Assembly (NCBI GenBank): GCA_902812465.1
Contig: CADDZE010000043.1
Location: 1-32,071 of the forward strand
Source of the DNA: Acidobacteriota bacterium
Lineage (GTDB): Bacteria > Acidobacteriota > Terriglobia > UBA7540
DNA: 32,071 bases
Reading direction: 5' to 3'
Shown: piece by piece, positions 17,588 to 27,825 of the stretch
How positions within the stretch are numbered: position 1 is the stretch's first letter
How the letters are laid out: each line of letters opens with the position of its first letter
Notes under the pieces: generated by a model
Seen by the model: the letters and a program-made list of their open reading frames with translations, nothing else
The model's database searches: none
Told to the model about the DNA's origin: nothing
Made by a program: the position numbers and the translations under genes

Positions 17588-18040
17588 CGTCCAGGTCGTG
17601 CGGCATCGGTATGCTATAATGAAGCAAGGCGATTCCAACCTTGATCGGAGGCGGAGCCAGTGCTGACTGCCGGAGGGTCGGTCTGAGAAGGGGCTGGCGG
17701 CGGTCACGGTGGGGCTTGGCTGTCTATCACACCGTCCTAGCAGGCAAAGAGCAACACCGAGCGGCGTAACCCAAGAGTCTGGCATCTGTTGGGGAGCGCC
17801 CGAGTGAGATGTTGTTGAAGCGGTTTCTCCCCCGGTGTGCGGTCGCCCCCTGGACACGCTTCGAGACCCGCGCCGCCGAGCCGGCAGCGGAGAACTGCCA
17901 CCGGGGCAATTCCGCCACGTTCTCGGAAACTTTTGGCCAGTGGGAGACGTAAGAGAAGGTTGGAAGCAAGCGGGGCGCAAGCCGCAGGTAGGCCTGTTCC
18001 TGCTGCCTTAGGTGCCGGCAGGTCAAACTAAGGGAATCTC
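17588..18040. other. Long untranslated leader upstream of the exporter genes
   Basis: No gene or known RNA family is evident between the promoter and the start at 18041. A GC-rich hairpin can form near 17881-17904 (arms GGCAG/CTGCC). I looked for cobalamin-riboswitch, RNase P, tmRNA and 6S hallmarks and found none. Minus-strand frames of 99 and 310 codons here show no family character. Confidence 0.4.
17612..17620 (+). promoter_or_regulatory. Extended -10 promoter for the exporter genes
   Basis: TGCTATAAT is an extended -10 element (TGnTATAAT) with a perfect TATAAT. No good -35 lies 17 bases upstream, which is typical of extended -10 promoters. Transcription would start near 17627, leaving a leader of about 410 bases before the adaptor gene at 18041. 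Confidence 0.55.
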
Positions 18041-19489
18041 ATGAGCAAACGCAAAAAGATTACGGCTGTGGCCGGCGTAGTCATCCTGGTGGCTCTAGTG
18101 ATTGGTGGCATCGCCTGGAGCAGGCGCGGTCAGGTAACTGTCCAGACCGGCAAGGTAATCCGCCAGGACCTTTCCTCGGTCGTCACCGCGTCGGGGCAGA
18201 TTAAGCCTCCGCCCGAGAAGCTGGCCAACGTGAACGCTAACTCCTACGGGAAAATTACCGCCATTTACGTGAAGGAGGGAGATCACGTCAAGAAGGGGCA
18301 ACTCCTTCTTCGCACGGAGGATGTTCAGGCCAGTGCCGATGTGGAAGCTCAGGAAGCGGCCCTGAGGAACGCGCAAGCCAACCTCGATGCCCAGAACGCT
18401 AACGTCCAGTCCGCGGCGGCGAATCTGAACACGGCTCAGGCCAATCTGGCCCAGGCTGAGGCCAAACTGAAGCAGGCGGAAGAAGACTTTAAACGCTATC
18501 AGGAGATGTTCAAGGAGCAGATTGCCGCACAGAAGGACTTTGACCAGTACCTGAGCAACTACCAGGTGGCCAAGGCAGCCGTCCAGTCCGCTCAGGCTCA
18601 GGTGGAGCAGGCCAAGGCGCAATATACGCAGGCGGTTTACAACCGCGACATGGCGAAAGCCAATATCATGCAAGCCAAAGCGCAACTGCTCCACTACGCC
18701 GACGTGCGCAACAAGACGTTTTACACGTCGCCGCTCGATGGCATTATCACCTCGCTTCCTGTCCACGAGGGGGAGAATGTCGTACCAGGTATTCAGAACC
18801 AGCCAGGCAGCGTCCTCTTTCAGGTGGCGGACCTTTCGGTGATTACCGCGGAAGTTCGCGTGGACGAGACGGATATCGTAAACGTGAGACTGGGGCAGCC
18901 TGCCGAGGTAACCATTGACGCTATACCAAACAAGACGTTCACGGGCAAGGTAACGCAGATCGGTCAAAGCGCCGTGAGCCGTACTACCGGCCAGACCACC
19001 ACGGCCTCGAGCACCAACACCACCGAAGAAGCGAAGGATTTTCTTGTGGTGGTTACACTCGATAATCCACCTCCCAACCTGCGCCCCGGCCTCTCGACCA
19101 CGGCTAAGATCACCACGGCGACGCGCAAGAATGCCGTGACCATCCCGATCCAGGCGCTGACTGTCCGCACACGGCGCGAGCTGGAGCCCCCGGAGGAAGG
19201 GAAAGGGGGGCAGACACTGGCGGCTGAGCGCAGGCCGCTCACGGAGAAGGAGCTGGAAAGGGAGAAAGAGGAGCTGCAGGGTGTCTTCGTGGTGCGCAAC
19301 GGCAGGGCAGTCTTCGTGCCTGTCCAGACCGGGATCATGGGCTCGACAGACGTCGAGATCACTTCCGGCCTGCAGCCCGGAGACGAGATCGTGACGGGGA
19401 GCTACCAGGTGCTGCGCACCCTGAAGAATAACACCAAGGTGAAGATCGACAACAGCCAGGCTAACATGCCGGCCCCCGTTGCATCCTAG
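18041..19489 (+). CDS. HlyD/MacA-type periplasmic adaptor of an ABC exporter
   Basis: A 482-residue membrane-fusion protein that would link the ABC permeases downstream to an outer-membrane channel. A single N-terminal membrane anchor is at about residues 8-26. The biotinyl-lipoyl-like half motif ([19 protein letters not shown]) is at about 65-83, and a long Ala/Gln/Asn-rich coiled coil at about 102-215. The second lipoyl half ([17 protein letters not shown]) follows near 228, then the beta-barrel and membrane-proximal domains to about 455. Asn/Ala repeats in the coiled coil are typical of MacA-like proteins. A charged insertion at about 385-410 separates two strands of the last domain. AAGGGA lies 6 bases before ATG 18041. 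The next gene, the ATPase, starts 26 bases downstream. Confidence 0.92.
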   Translation: MSKRKKITAVAGVVILVALVIGGIAWSRRGQVTVQTGKVIRQDLSSVVTASGQIKPPPEKLANVNANSYGKITAIYVKEGDHVKKGQLLLRTEDVQASADVEAQEAALRNAQANLDAQNANVQSAAANLNTAQANLAQAEAKLKQAEEDFKRYQEMFKEQIAAQKDFDQYLSNYQVAKAAVQSAQAQVEQAKAQYTQAVYNRDMAKANIMQAKAQLLHYADVRNKTFYTSPLDGIITSLPVHEGENVVPGIQNQPGSVLFQVADLSVITAEVRVDETDIVNVRLGQPAEVTIDAIPNKTFTGKVTQIGQSAVSRTTGQTTTASSTNTTEEAKDFLVVVTLDNPPPNLRPGLSTTAKITTATRKNAVTIPIQALTVRTRRELEPPEEGKGGQTLAAERRPLTEKELEREKEELQGVFVVRNGRAVFVPVQTGIMGSTDVEITSGLQPGDEIVTGSYQVLRTLKNNTKVKIDNSQANMPAPVAS

Positions 19490-19515
19490 GGACTGCCGCG
19501 CTGATAAAGGCCAAC

Positions 19516-20253
19516 ATGAGCTCCCGCACCTTAACTGCGCCTCTGCAGCAAACGATGACGCCCAAAGACGGCGTGATCATCCGGACAGAGAACTTGTGGA
19601 AGACCTATGATATGGGTGCGGTCCAGGTCCACGCCCTGTGTGATGTTTCCTTTGACATCGAGCGAGGCGAATACGTCGCCATCATGGGCCCTTCGGGTTC
19701 GGGCAAGTCGACGCTAATGAATCTCATCGGCTGCCTGGACACGCCGACACAGGGCAAGTACTGGTTGAACGGGCGGCTGGTCAGTGAGCTCTCCGACGAC
19801 GAGCTAGCCTACATCCGCAACAAGGAAATAGGGTTTGTCTTCCAAACCTTTAACTTGCTTTCCCGGGCCACCGCCCTCCATAACGTCGAACTCCCCCTCA
19901 TCTACAGCGGCACACCTGCCGCCGAGCGGCTGGAGCGGGCCCGCGAAGCCCTGCGCAAGGTCGAGCTGGGCGACCGCATGCACCACAAGCCCAATGAGCT
20001 CTCAGGAGGCCAGCGGCAGCGCGTAGCCATCGCCCGCGCCTTAGTGAATGAGCCCTCCATCATCCTCGCCGACGAACCGACGGGAAACCTGGATTCAGCT
20101 ACCGGTGACGAGATCATGAACCTCTTTGACCGCCTCCACCAGGCCGGCAACACCATTGTCCTGGTGACGCACGAGCACGATATCGCCGCCCGCGCGCACC
20201 GCATCATCCATATCCGCGACGGCAAGGTGGCGCGCGACGAAAGAGTGAAATAG
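19516..20253 (+). CDS. ABC transporter ATPase, MacB/LolD type
   Basis: A 245-residue stand-alone nucleotide-binding subunit. Walker A is GPSGSGKST (58-66), the Q-loop FVFQTFNLL (107-115), the signature LSGGQ (162-166), Walker B IILADEP (182-188), and the switch histidine is in LVTHEHD. The sequence type (family 3.A.1.122/125 in transporter nomenclature) works with FtsX-fold permeases in mechanotransmission rather than classical substrate channels. It is the only ATPase of the cluster and must serve both permeases downstream. ATG 19516 is taken; ATG 19555 is a possible later start. It ends 18 bases before the first permease. Confidence 0.95.
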   Translation: MSSRTLTAPLQQTMTPKDGVIIRTENLWKTYDMGAVQVHALCDVSFDIERGEYVAIMGPSGSGKSTLMNLIGCLDTPTQGKYWLNGRLVSELSDDELAYIRNKEIGFVFQTFNLLSRATALHNVELPLIYSGTPAAERLERAREALRKVELGDRMHHKPNELSGGQRQRVAIARALVNEPSIILADEPTGNLDSATGDEIMNLFDRLHQAGNTIVLVTHEHDIAARAHRIIHIRDGKVARDERVK

Positions 20254-20271
20254 AGGGAGCGGCGCCGGTTC

Positions 20272-21567
20272 ATGGCTACCCTCGCCCGAGCTCGCAGCCT
20301 GATTCACGAGCGCGCACGGCGCCTCGAAGCAGCCAGTTTCTGGGTTATGGCGCGCGAGGCTTTCTGGATTGCCCTCGAAGGCCTGCGCACGCACAAGCTG
20401 CGCTCGTTCCTCACCCTCTTGGGCGTAGTGATTGCTACCACCACCCTCATCGTGGTGATGTCCATCATCAACGGCATGAACCTTTACATAGCCGACCATA
20501 TTGCTAACCTGGGAGCCAACGTCTTTGTCCTTTCGCAGTACAACTGGGCAACTAGCGACGAGGAGTGGATCCGTGAGCGACATCGCAACAAACCGATCCT
20601 GATGGATGATTACACTTACCTGAGGGATGTTCTATCTGGATACAAGAACATTGGCGCCTCCGCCTGGGTGCAACCATCGCCGCAAGTGAAGTACAAAAAC
20701 CAGATTATTTACGAGGTCAACGTCACCGGCGAGACGCCTTCCATAATCGAGATGGAGCAGGAGCAGGTAGATTACGGCCGCTTCTTCTCCGAATCGGAAT
20801 ACGAACACAGCGCTTCGGTCTGCTTCATCGGCACCGACTTGGTGGAAAAGTTCTTCCCGAACGTTGACCCCATCGACAAGGTGATTTTTGTCGGCGGCCA
20901 GCCTTTTCGCGTGGTGGGCGTAGCCAAGCATATCGGCAGTACGCTGGGGCAGAGCCAGGACAACTTCGTCCAAATCCCGTTGACCACCCTGCAGAAGCTC
21001 TTTTCCGCCCGCCCTCGCATGAACATCCACATTCAGGCGCAGGATGTGCGGCAGATGGCGGCGCTCGAAGATCAGGTGCGCGCGGTGATGCGCTCCCGCC
21101 ACCACCTGCCCTACAAGGAGCCGGACGATTTCGGACTCAACGCCTCGGCCACCATCCTCGGGGTGTGGGAACAGCTCACCGGCTCGATCTTTGCCGGAGG
21201 CATTGGCATTGTGGCGGTGTTCATGGTGGTGGGCGGCATCGTGATTATGAATATCATGCTCGCCAGCGTTACTGAGCGCACGCATGAGATCGGCATCCGT
21301 AAGTCTTTGGGCGCCCGAAGGCGTGACATCCTGATGCAGTTCGTGATTGAGTCAGCCGTGATGGCCGCTACTGGAGGTCTCATCGGCATCCTGCTGGCCA
21401 TCGGCGTCGCCAAGCTCGTCGACGTGTTTTTCACTGCGTCCGTACCGGTGAAGGCCATTCTAATCGGCATCGCCCTGTCGACCAGCGTCGGCCTCTTCTT
21501 CGGCATCTATCCGGCGAGACAGGCCGCCAAACTCAATCCCATCGAGGCGCTCAGAACGGATGGGTGA
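20272..21567 (+). CDS. FtsX/MacB-type ABC permease (first)
   Basis: A 431-residue permease with the usual MacB layout: an N-terminal amphipathic part, a first transmembrane segment at about 45-68 (LRSFLTLLGVVIATTTLIVVM), a large periplasmic MacB_PCD domain (about 70-300), then three transmembrane segments (about 305-330, 355-378 and 390-412). The cytoplasmic coupling loop TERTHEIGIRKSLGARRRDI after the second segment is the family hallmark. No ATPase domain is fused, unlike E. coli MacB. It probably pairs with the next permease and the ATPase upstream. Ribosome site weak (GGGAG, far from the ATG). Confidence 0.93.
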   Translation: MATLARARSLIHERARRLEAASFWVMAREAFWIALEGLRTHKLRSFLTLLGVVIATTTLIVVMSIINGMNLYIADHIANLGANVFVLSQYNWATSDEEWIRERHRNKPILMDDYTYLRDVLSGYKNIGASAWVQPSPQVKYKNQIIYEVNVTGETPSIIEMEQEQVDYGRFFSESEYEHSASVCFIGTDLVEKFFPNVDPIDKVIFVGGQPFRVVGVAKHIGSTLGQSQDNFVQIPLTTLQKLFSARPRMNIHIQAQDVRQMAALEDQVRAVMRSRHHLPYKEPDDFGLNASATILGVWEQLTGSIFAGGIGIVAVFMVVGGIVIMNIMLASVTERTHEIGIRKSLGARRRDILMQFVIESAVMAATGGLIGILLAIGVAKLVDVFFTASVPVKAILIGIALSTSVGLFFGIYPARQAAKLNPIEALRTDG

Positions 21568-21705
21568 GGCGAATGAAGGAATGGGAGGCTCAGGACGGTT
21601 TGGACAGAAAGGCGAGTAGGGGCAGGGAAGGGGGTGCTGGGAAATTAACGGATCAGCCAGGTGTTGCCTCCCTGCTCGTTGTTTCGATCCCAATTCGGTC
21701 TTGAG

Positions 21706-22950
21706 ATGAGGGCTTACCACCAAAATTTCCGCGAAAATCTGCGGCTGGCGCTGGACACCCTGCGTACGCACAAGTTCCGCTCTTTCTTAACCATTCTGGG
21801 AGTGTTGATCGGGACTACTACGGTGATTGCCGTAGCCTCGATCTTTGCCGGGCTCGACCGCCAGGTATCCGACGCCGCGAAGGATTTCGGCACTAACACG
21901 CTGGCCATCTTCAAGTTCACACCGGGTTTCCACTTCAGACTTTCGCGGGAGGAGCGCCTGCGCAAGCCGCTCACCTACGAGGACGCCGTGGCGATCAAGG
22001 AGGCGTGCCCGAGCGTCGAGAGCGTGGCAGTGGAGAATTTCCTCTGGTGGGGACCTCCACCGTTGCTCAAGTACAAGGGCAAAGAAGTAGTGGACTACGA
22101 CCTTAGTGGAGCCACGGCCGAAGACTTTCGGGTGACCAATACTAACCTTGCCGACGGCCGCTTCTTCACCGCCGTTGATGACGCCCACCGCCGCAATGTC
22201 GCCGTGATTGGTCCCGACATCGTCAAGCGGCTGTTCGACCACGAGGATGCCATCGGCAAGATTATCATGATCGGTAGCAACGCGTTCGAAGTCATCGGAA
22301 CCGCAGCGCCCAGGAAAGCTTTTCCGGGCGACAACAGCATCAACCGCTGGGTAAAGATCCCGTACCTGACATTCAAAAAGATCTACCCCAACGAGCGGGA
22401 GAACTTCATACTCGCCATGGCTTATGAGGGCCGAATGGCCGAGGCTAAAGAAGAGATCAGTAACGTGCTGCGCCATCGCCGCCACGTGAAACCGGCCGAG
22501 CCGGATAGCTTCGGCATCTCAAGCGCCGAAGCGTTCATCCAGCAGTTCCGCCAGATCATAGGTACCGTCGTACTCGTAACCGTCGTGATCTCGTCGATTG
22601 GCCTGCTGGTGGGCGGCATCGGCGTCATGAACATCATGCTAGTATCGGTCACCGAGCGCACGCGGGAAATCGGGGTGCGTAAGGCCATCGGAGCACGCCG
22701 CCGTGACATTACCTGGCAGTTCCTACTTGAGGCCATGACACTGACGGGAGCGGGCGGGGTGCTGGGAATCCTGGTGGGGGCGGGTATCAGCCTTCTCATC
22801 CGGACCTTGTCCAGCTTTCCTTCCAGCGTCCCGCTGTGGTCGGTGGCCGTCGGATTTATCATCGCCGTCAGTATTGGCCTCTTCTTCGGCCTGTGGCCGG
22901 CCATGAAAGCCTCGCGCTTGGATCCTATCGTCGCCCTGCGCTACGAGTGA
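21706..22950 (+). CDS. FtsX/MacB-type ABC permease (second)
   Basis: A 414-residue permease, homologous to the previous one: first transmembrane segment LRTHKFRSFLTILGVLIGTTTVIAV-type at about 20-45, a MacB_PCD periplasmic domain, then three more segments with the coupling loop TERTREIGVRKAIGARRRDI. The two share layout and motifs but differ clearly in the periplasmic domain, suggesting a heterodimer rather than a recent duplication. The start is ATG 21706, at the same position relative to TM1 as in related permeases; an in-frame GTG at 21661 is possible. A purine-rich stretch of about 90 bases separates it from the first permease. Confidence 0.92.
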   Translation: MRAYHQNFRENLRLALDTLRTHKFRSFLTILGVLIGTTTVIAVASIFAGLDRQVSDAAKDFGTNTLAIFKFTPGFHFRLSREERLRKPLTYEDAVAIKEACPSVESVAVENFLWWGPPPLLKYKGKEVVDYDLSGATAEDFRVTNTNLADGRFFTAVDDAHRRNVAVIGPDIVKRLFDHEDAIGKIIMIGSNAFEVIGTAAPRKAFPGDNSINRWVKIPYLTFKKIYPNERENFILAMAYEGRMAEAKEEISNVLRHRRHVKPAEPDSFGISSAEAFIQQFRQIIGTVVLVTVVISSIGLLVGGIGVMNIMLVSVTERTREIGVRKAIGARRRDITWQFLLEAMTLTGAGGVLGILVGAGISLLIRTLSSFPSSVPLWSVAVGFIIAVSIGLFFGLWPAMKASRLDPIVALRYE

Positions 22951-22964
22951 AGGACAACTGACCC

Positions 22965-22994
22965 TTGCCAATCACTGCAAGCGTCCGCTATATA
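22965..22994 (+). promoter_or_regulatory. Sigma-70 promoter of argR
   Basis: TTGCCA (22965-22970, 5 of 6 to consensus) and TATATA (22989-22994) are 18 bases apart. The start of transcription would fall near 23001, so the leader before argR is only about 16 bases and has no Shine-Dalgarno. The operator at 23005-23018 sits exactly there. Confidence 0.55.
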
Positions 22995-23004
22995 ACAAGA
23001 CTGC

Positions 23005-23018
23005 TGCATAAAAATTCA
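23005..23018 (+). promoter_or_regulatory. ARG-box-like operator over the argR start codon
   Basis: TGCATAAAAATTCA matches the ArgR/AhrC half-site consensus TGAATAAAAATTCA at 13 of 14 positions. Its last base is the A of the argR ATG. It overlaps the predicted transcription start, so ArgR bound here would block its own promoter. Known ARG boxes usually occur in pairs; I see only one good copy. Confidence 0.65.
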
Positions 23019-23470
23019 TGGATCGGCTTTACCGGCGTAGGCAAATTCTGGAACTACTCATGGAAGGCGCCGTCGCCACCCAGGCTGAGCTGCGGGAGCG
23101 GCTAGCCCAACGCGGAATCGAAGTGACCCAGGCCACCGTTTCGCGCGATTTAATGGCCCTAAACGCCATCAAAACGCGCGACGGATACCGCCTTCCGGGG
23201 TCGCGCCCCGAGTCCATGCCGCCTTCGTTACAACCCACTTTGTCCATAGTGCTCAAGGAGTTTGTGCGTGAGGTACGCCGAGCCGCCAACCTCGTGATCG
23301 TCAAGACTCACCCCGGCAATGCTCATACAGTTGCGGCAGCCCTCGATGCGGCCGGGTGGGCCGAAGTCGTGGGCACCGTGGCCGGCGATGATACGATCTT
23401 TGTCGCCAGCCGGGAACCGCGTGAGGCGGCAAAGCTCGGAAGGAAGATTCGAGGCCTCCTCGCGTCGTGA
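23018..23470 (+). CDS. argR: Arginine repressor ArgR
   Basis: A 150-residue ArgR/AhrC, the hexameric arginine-sensing repressor of arginine genes. The N-terminal winged helix contains the DNA-contacting Ser-Arg pair in ATVSRDL (Ser42, Arg43). The C-terminal oligomerisation and arginine-binding domain has GTVAGDDTIFV (119-129), with the two aspartates (124, 125) that bind arginine. Length is normal. The start at ATG 23018 fits the conserved helix beginning at residue 3; there is no ribosome site, consistent with a nearly leaderless message. It precedes argG by 147 bases, in which a small hairpin GGACC-GTC-GGTCC (23507-23519) lies. Confidence 0.95.
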   Translation: MDRLYRRRQILELLMEGAVATQAELRERLAQRGIEVTQATVSRDLMALNAIKTRDGYRLPGSRPESMPPSLQPTLSIVLKEFVREVRRAANLVIVKTHPGNAHTVAAALDAAGWAEVVGTVAGDDTIFVASREPREAAKLGRKIRGLLAS

Positions 23471-23617
23471 GTTCGTCGTCCCGAACGCAGCTGGATTGGA
23501 GGCAAAGGACCGTCGGTCCCGGGCGGAAGGGGCCCCAGCCGCCTCCACGGAGGCGTTCAGGACCAGATCGAACTCGCCGCGTGCGGCGTTATTAAATGCT
23601 TGCGATGAGGGCAACCT

Positions 23618-24852
<1,235 letters not shown>

Positions 24853-24856
<4 letters not shown>

Positions 24857-26283
24857 AGCTCTGGGGTGGCCGCTTCGCCCGGCGCGCGCGCGATCCGTTT
24901 TTCGAGGGGTTTTCTGAATCCTTCTCCGTCGATCACCGGCTGGTCCACTATGACCTCCAAGTGAATCGGGCCTACGTCGAAGCACTGGGCGAGGCAGGGG
25001 TACTGAGCAGCGCGGAAGTCCGGCGGCTAGTGCGGGGACTCGAGGCGATCGCGCGCCGGGTCAACCATAGCCCTAACTGGCCCTACGGGAATTCGGCTGA
25101 AGACGTTCACACTTGGGTGGAGGGCCAGCTTGGGCGTCACGCCGGCTCGCTGGCAGGTAAGCTGCGCACCGGCCGCAGCCGCAACGACCTTGTCGCGACC
25201 GACGCCCGCCTGTACGCCAAGGACGCTGCCCGGGAGCTTCAGCGAGCGCTCACACATCTGCTCGAGAGCCTGCTCACCAAGGCTCGCGAACATCGGGACG
25301 TCATCCTACCCGGTTACACCCACCTGCAGCCCGCGCAGCCCATCCTCTTCGCCCACTATCTGTTGGCCTATTTCGAGGCATTCTCCAGGGACATAAGCCG
25401 TCTTGAGGACTGCCGTCACCGTGCCGACGAGCTCCCGCTAGCTGCCGGAGCACTGGCGGGCACTACCTTCCCGATTAACCGTTCGCGGCTGGCGCGTCGG
25501 TTAGGCTTCAAGCGAGTTGCCGTCAACAGCCTCGACGCGACCAGCGACCGGGACTTCGTCTGCGAGCTGCTCTTCGCCTCGGCGCTCACCGGGATTCACC
25601 TCAGCCGCCTAGCGGAAGACTTGGTGATCTACGCCAGTCCGGCGTTCGGTTACATCGAACTGGCGGACGAGTACTCGACCGGTAGCAGCATTATGCCGCA
25701 AAAGAAGAATCCGGACTCGCTCGAGCTCATCCGCGGCAAGGCGGCGCGCGTCTTAGGGAGGCTTACAGGCATACTAGCGCTCCTCAAGGGCCTGCCCTCC
25801 GCTTATAACCGCGATTTGCAGGAAGACAAGACAGCGCTCTTTGACGGTGTCGATACGATCTGCGCGAGCGCCGAACTGATGGCCAGAGTCCTTGGCACGT
25901 TGCGCGTCAACACCGCCCGAATGAAAGCCGCGATTGATCAGGGCTTCCTTATGGCCACCGACCTAGCGGACGAGCTCGTCCGCCGCGGCATGCCATTTGC
26001 CCAAGCCCACAAGCGAGTTGGCCAGCTTGTGCTTTACTGCGTCGAGCGCGGCAAGACCTTCGCCACACTCTCTGCGGACGAAGCCCGCCGCTTCATTCCG
26101 GGGTGGGACCGGACACTAGCGGCGGCCGCTCAATTGCCCGAGCGAGCCCTGAACCGCCGCCGCGCGGTGGGTGGAACGGCACCCGCGCAGGTGAACCGGC
26201 AAATGCGATTCGCGACGGCATCGCTAGCAGAACTCAAGCGGCGGCTGCAAACTAACGCAAGATCGATGAGACGTTGGGCTTGA
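24853..26283 (+). CDS. argH: Argininosuccinate lyase
   Basis: A 476-residue fumarase/aspartase-superfamily lyase that splits argininosuccinate into arginine and fumarate. It begins with the family N-terminus MKLWGGRF. The signature loop GSSIMPQKKNP (277-287) carries the catalytic serine. TGRSRND near residue 109 and HLQPAQP near 158 are the other conserved blocks. An open frame extends upstream within argG, but ATG 24853 is fixed by the family N-terminus and the 4-base overlap with the argG stop. The extreme C-terminus is Arg-rich (NARSMRRWA). It converges on the response regulator gene 86 bases away. Confidence 0.97.
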
Positions 26284-26292
26284 AGATGGCCC

Positions 26293-26346
26293 AGTGGGAG
26301 CTGAGATGGCCCTGGAATTTTGGATGGAACCGGCACCCGTCCCACT
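26293..26346. repeat. Inverted repeat in the argH / response-regulator convergent gap
   Basis: AGTGGGA (26293-26299) and TCCCACT (26340-26346) are perfect 7-base arms 40 bases apart, filling most of the 86-bp gap between convergent genes. There is no T-tract, so an intrinsic terminator is not clear; a bidirectional stem is possible. Confidence 0.3.
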
Positions 26347-26369
26347 GACACGTTCAGGCCGCACTTCCG

Positions 26370-27725
26370 TTAGATTTTCATCCTGTGCCGTTCCGCCATG
26401 CGGTACAGCGTCTTGCGGTCGATTCCCATGATGCTAGCGGCCCGGAGCTTGTTATACCCGGTGATTTTAAGCACGTGCAGAAGGTAGCGGCGCTCTAACT
26501 CATCCACGGTGGGTAGGTCGCTGTAAAGGTCGTCGGGGCGGCGCTGGTCCTGCGAAGCCTCCCGGATTTTGGCCGGTAAGTCATCGGCCGAGATGACGCC
26601 CGTGCGGTTCAGCGCTACGGCGGCTTCCAAGGTGTTCTCGAGCTCGCGAACGTTGCCCGGCCAGCTATAGCCCAGCAGAAGGGATAGCGCAGGCGGGGAA
26701 ATCGTGAACGTCCGGTTCCTTTCTCGTCCTAGCACCTTGAGGAAGTGCTCGACCAGCAGGGGGATATCCTCGGCCCGTTCTCGCAGCGGCGGCAAGACGA
26801 TCTCTACTACCCGCAGGCGGTAGTAGAGGTCGGCGCGGAACTTGCCCTCTTCCACCAGCTGGCTCAATACCCGGTTGCTGGCCGCGATCAGGCGCACGTC
26901 GATGGGAATGATCTGGTTGCTGCCAATGCGCCGAACCTCTTGCTCCTCAATGGCTCGCAGGAGCTTCACCTGCAAGGCAGGGCTCATCTCCGAGACCTCG
27001 TCCAAGAACACGGTACCGCCACTGGCCTCTTCCAGGATGCCGCGCTTGTTCTCGACCGCACCGGTAAAAGCACCCCTCACGTGGCCGAAGAGCTCGCTCT
27101 CGAGAAGGGACTCCGCCAGAGCGCCGCAATTGACAGGGAAGAATCGCTGCTGGGCCCGGGGACCGTTGTGATGAATAGCCTTGGCCACCAACTCCTTGCC
27201 TGTGCCGCTTTCCCCGTAAATCAAGACCGTGGAGCGGGACTCGGCGACCATGGCGATGGTTTTGTACACTTCGAGCATCGCTGGGCTGCGCCCCACGAGG
27301 CTGGCGAGCTGGACCTGGCTGCCCAGCTGTCGCCGCAAATTGCGGTTCTCACGAATCAACTCGCGGCTCTCGAGCGCCCGGCGAACCTGCAGCACCACCT
27401 CGTCGATCTTGAAGGGCTTGGAGAGGTAATCGAATGCCCCAGCCTTCACCGCCTCAATCGCTGTCTCCATGGAACCGAAAGCGGTAATGAGTATCACTTC
27501 GGACTCGGGCTGGACGGCCTTGTAGGCACGCAGCACGTCGAGCCCATCAAGCCCCGGCCCGAGCTTCATGTCGCTGATGATGACGTCAAAGGATTCTTGT
27601 TCGCCGATCTTGAGCGCTTCTTCGCCGCTTCCGGAGGTGGTCACCTCGAAACCTTCGTCGGTGAGCACCTCGCGCAGGAGGTCCTGCGTCTCGCGATCAT
27701 CGTCCACAACCAGAATCCGTGCCAT
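26370..27725 (-). CDS. NtrC-family sigma-54 response regulator
   Basis: A 451-residue activator of sigma-54 promoters. The receiver domain (1-120) has the phosphorylation site Asp52, the acidic pair in VVDDD, Thr81 and Lys103. The AAA+ domain (about 140-370) has Walker A GESGTGKE (171-178), an intact GAFTGA loop (218-223) that contacts sigma-54, and Walker B GTVFLDEV. A Fis-type helix-turn-helix ends the protein (RAASIMGIDRKTLYRM). All functional residues look intact. It is downstream of the kinase gene on the same strand with 100 bases between them, so kinase and regulator are most likely cotranscribed and paired. Targets are not evident; no good -24/-12 promoter was found in the window. Confidence 0.95.
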   Translation of the reverse strand: MARILVVDDDRETQDLLREVLTDEGFEVTTSGSGEEALKIGEQESFDVIISDMKLGPGLDGLDVLRAYKAVQPESEVILITAFGSMETAIEAVKAGAFDYLSKPFKIDEVVLQVRRALESRELIRENRNLRRQLGSQVQLASLVGRSPAMLEVYKTIAMVAESRSTVLIYGESGTGKELVAKAIHHNGPRAQQRFFPVNCGALAESLLESELFGHVRGAFTGAVENKRGILEEASGGTVFLDEVSEMSPALQVKLLRAIEEQEVRRIGSNQIIPIDVRLIAASNRVLSQLVEEGKFRADLYYRLRVVEIVLPPLRERAEDIPLLVEHFLKVLGRERNRTFTISPPALSLLLGYSWPGNVRELENTLEAAVALNRTGVISADDLPAKIREASQDQRRPDDLYSDLPTVDELERRYLLHVLKITGYNKLRAASIMGIDRKTLYRMAERHRMKI

Positions 27726-27825
27726 GCCTTCTCTGGACTCCGCAGCCGCGACCGAGGCCTAGGCGCGAGTGTCCGCGGGACCGTCACCGCCATGGCCGGA
27801 ACCTGTTCGGCGCGGCAGGCAAGCT

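Noticed and set aside
17727-18026. 99-codon minus-strand frame in the exporter leader
   Set aside because: No Shine-Dalgarno, no recognisable family, and it is antisense to the predicted leader.
23590-23606. AT-rich stretch before argG as a second ARG box
   Set aside because: Alignment to the ARG-box consensus is poor on both strands.
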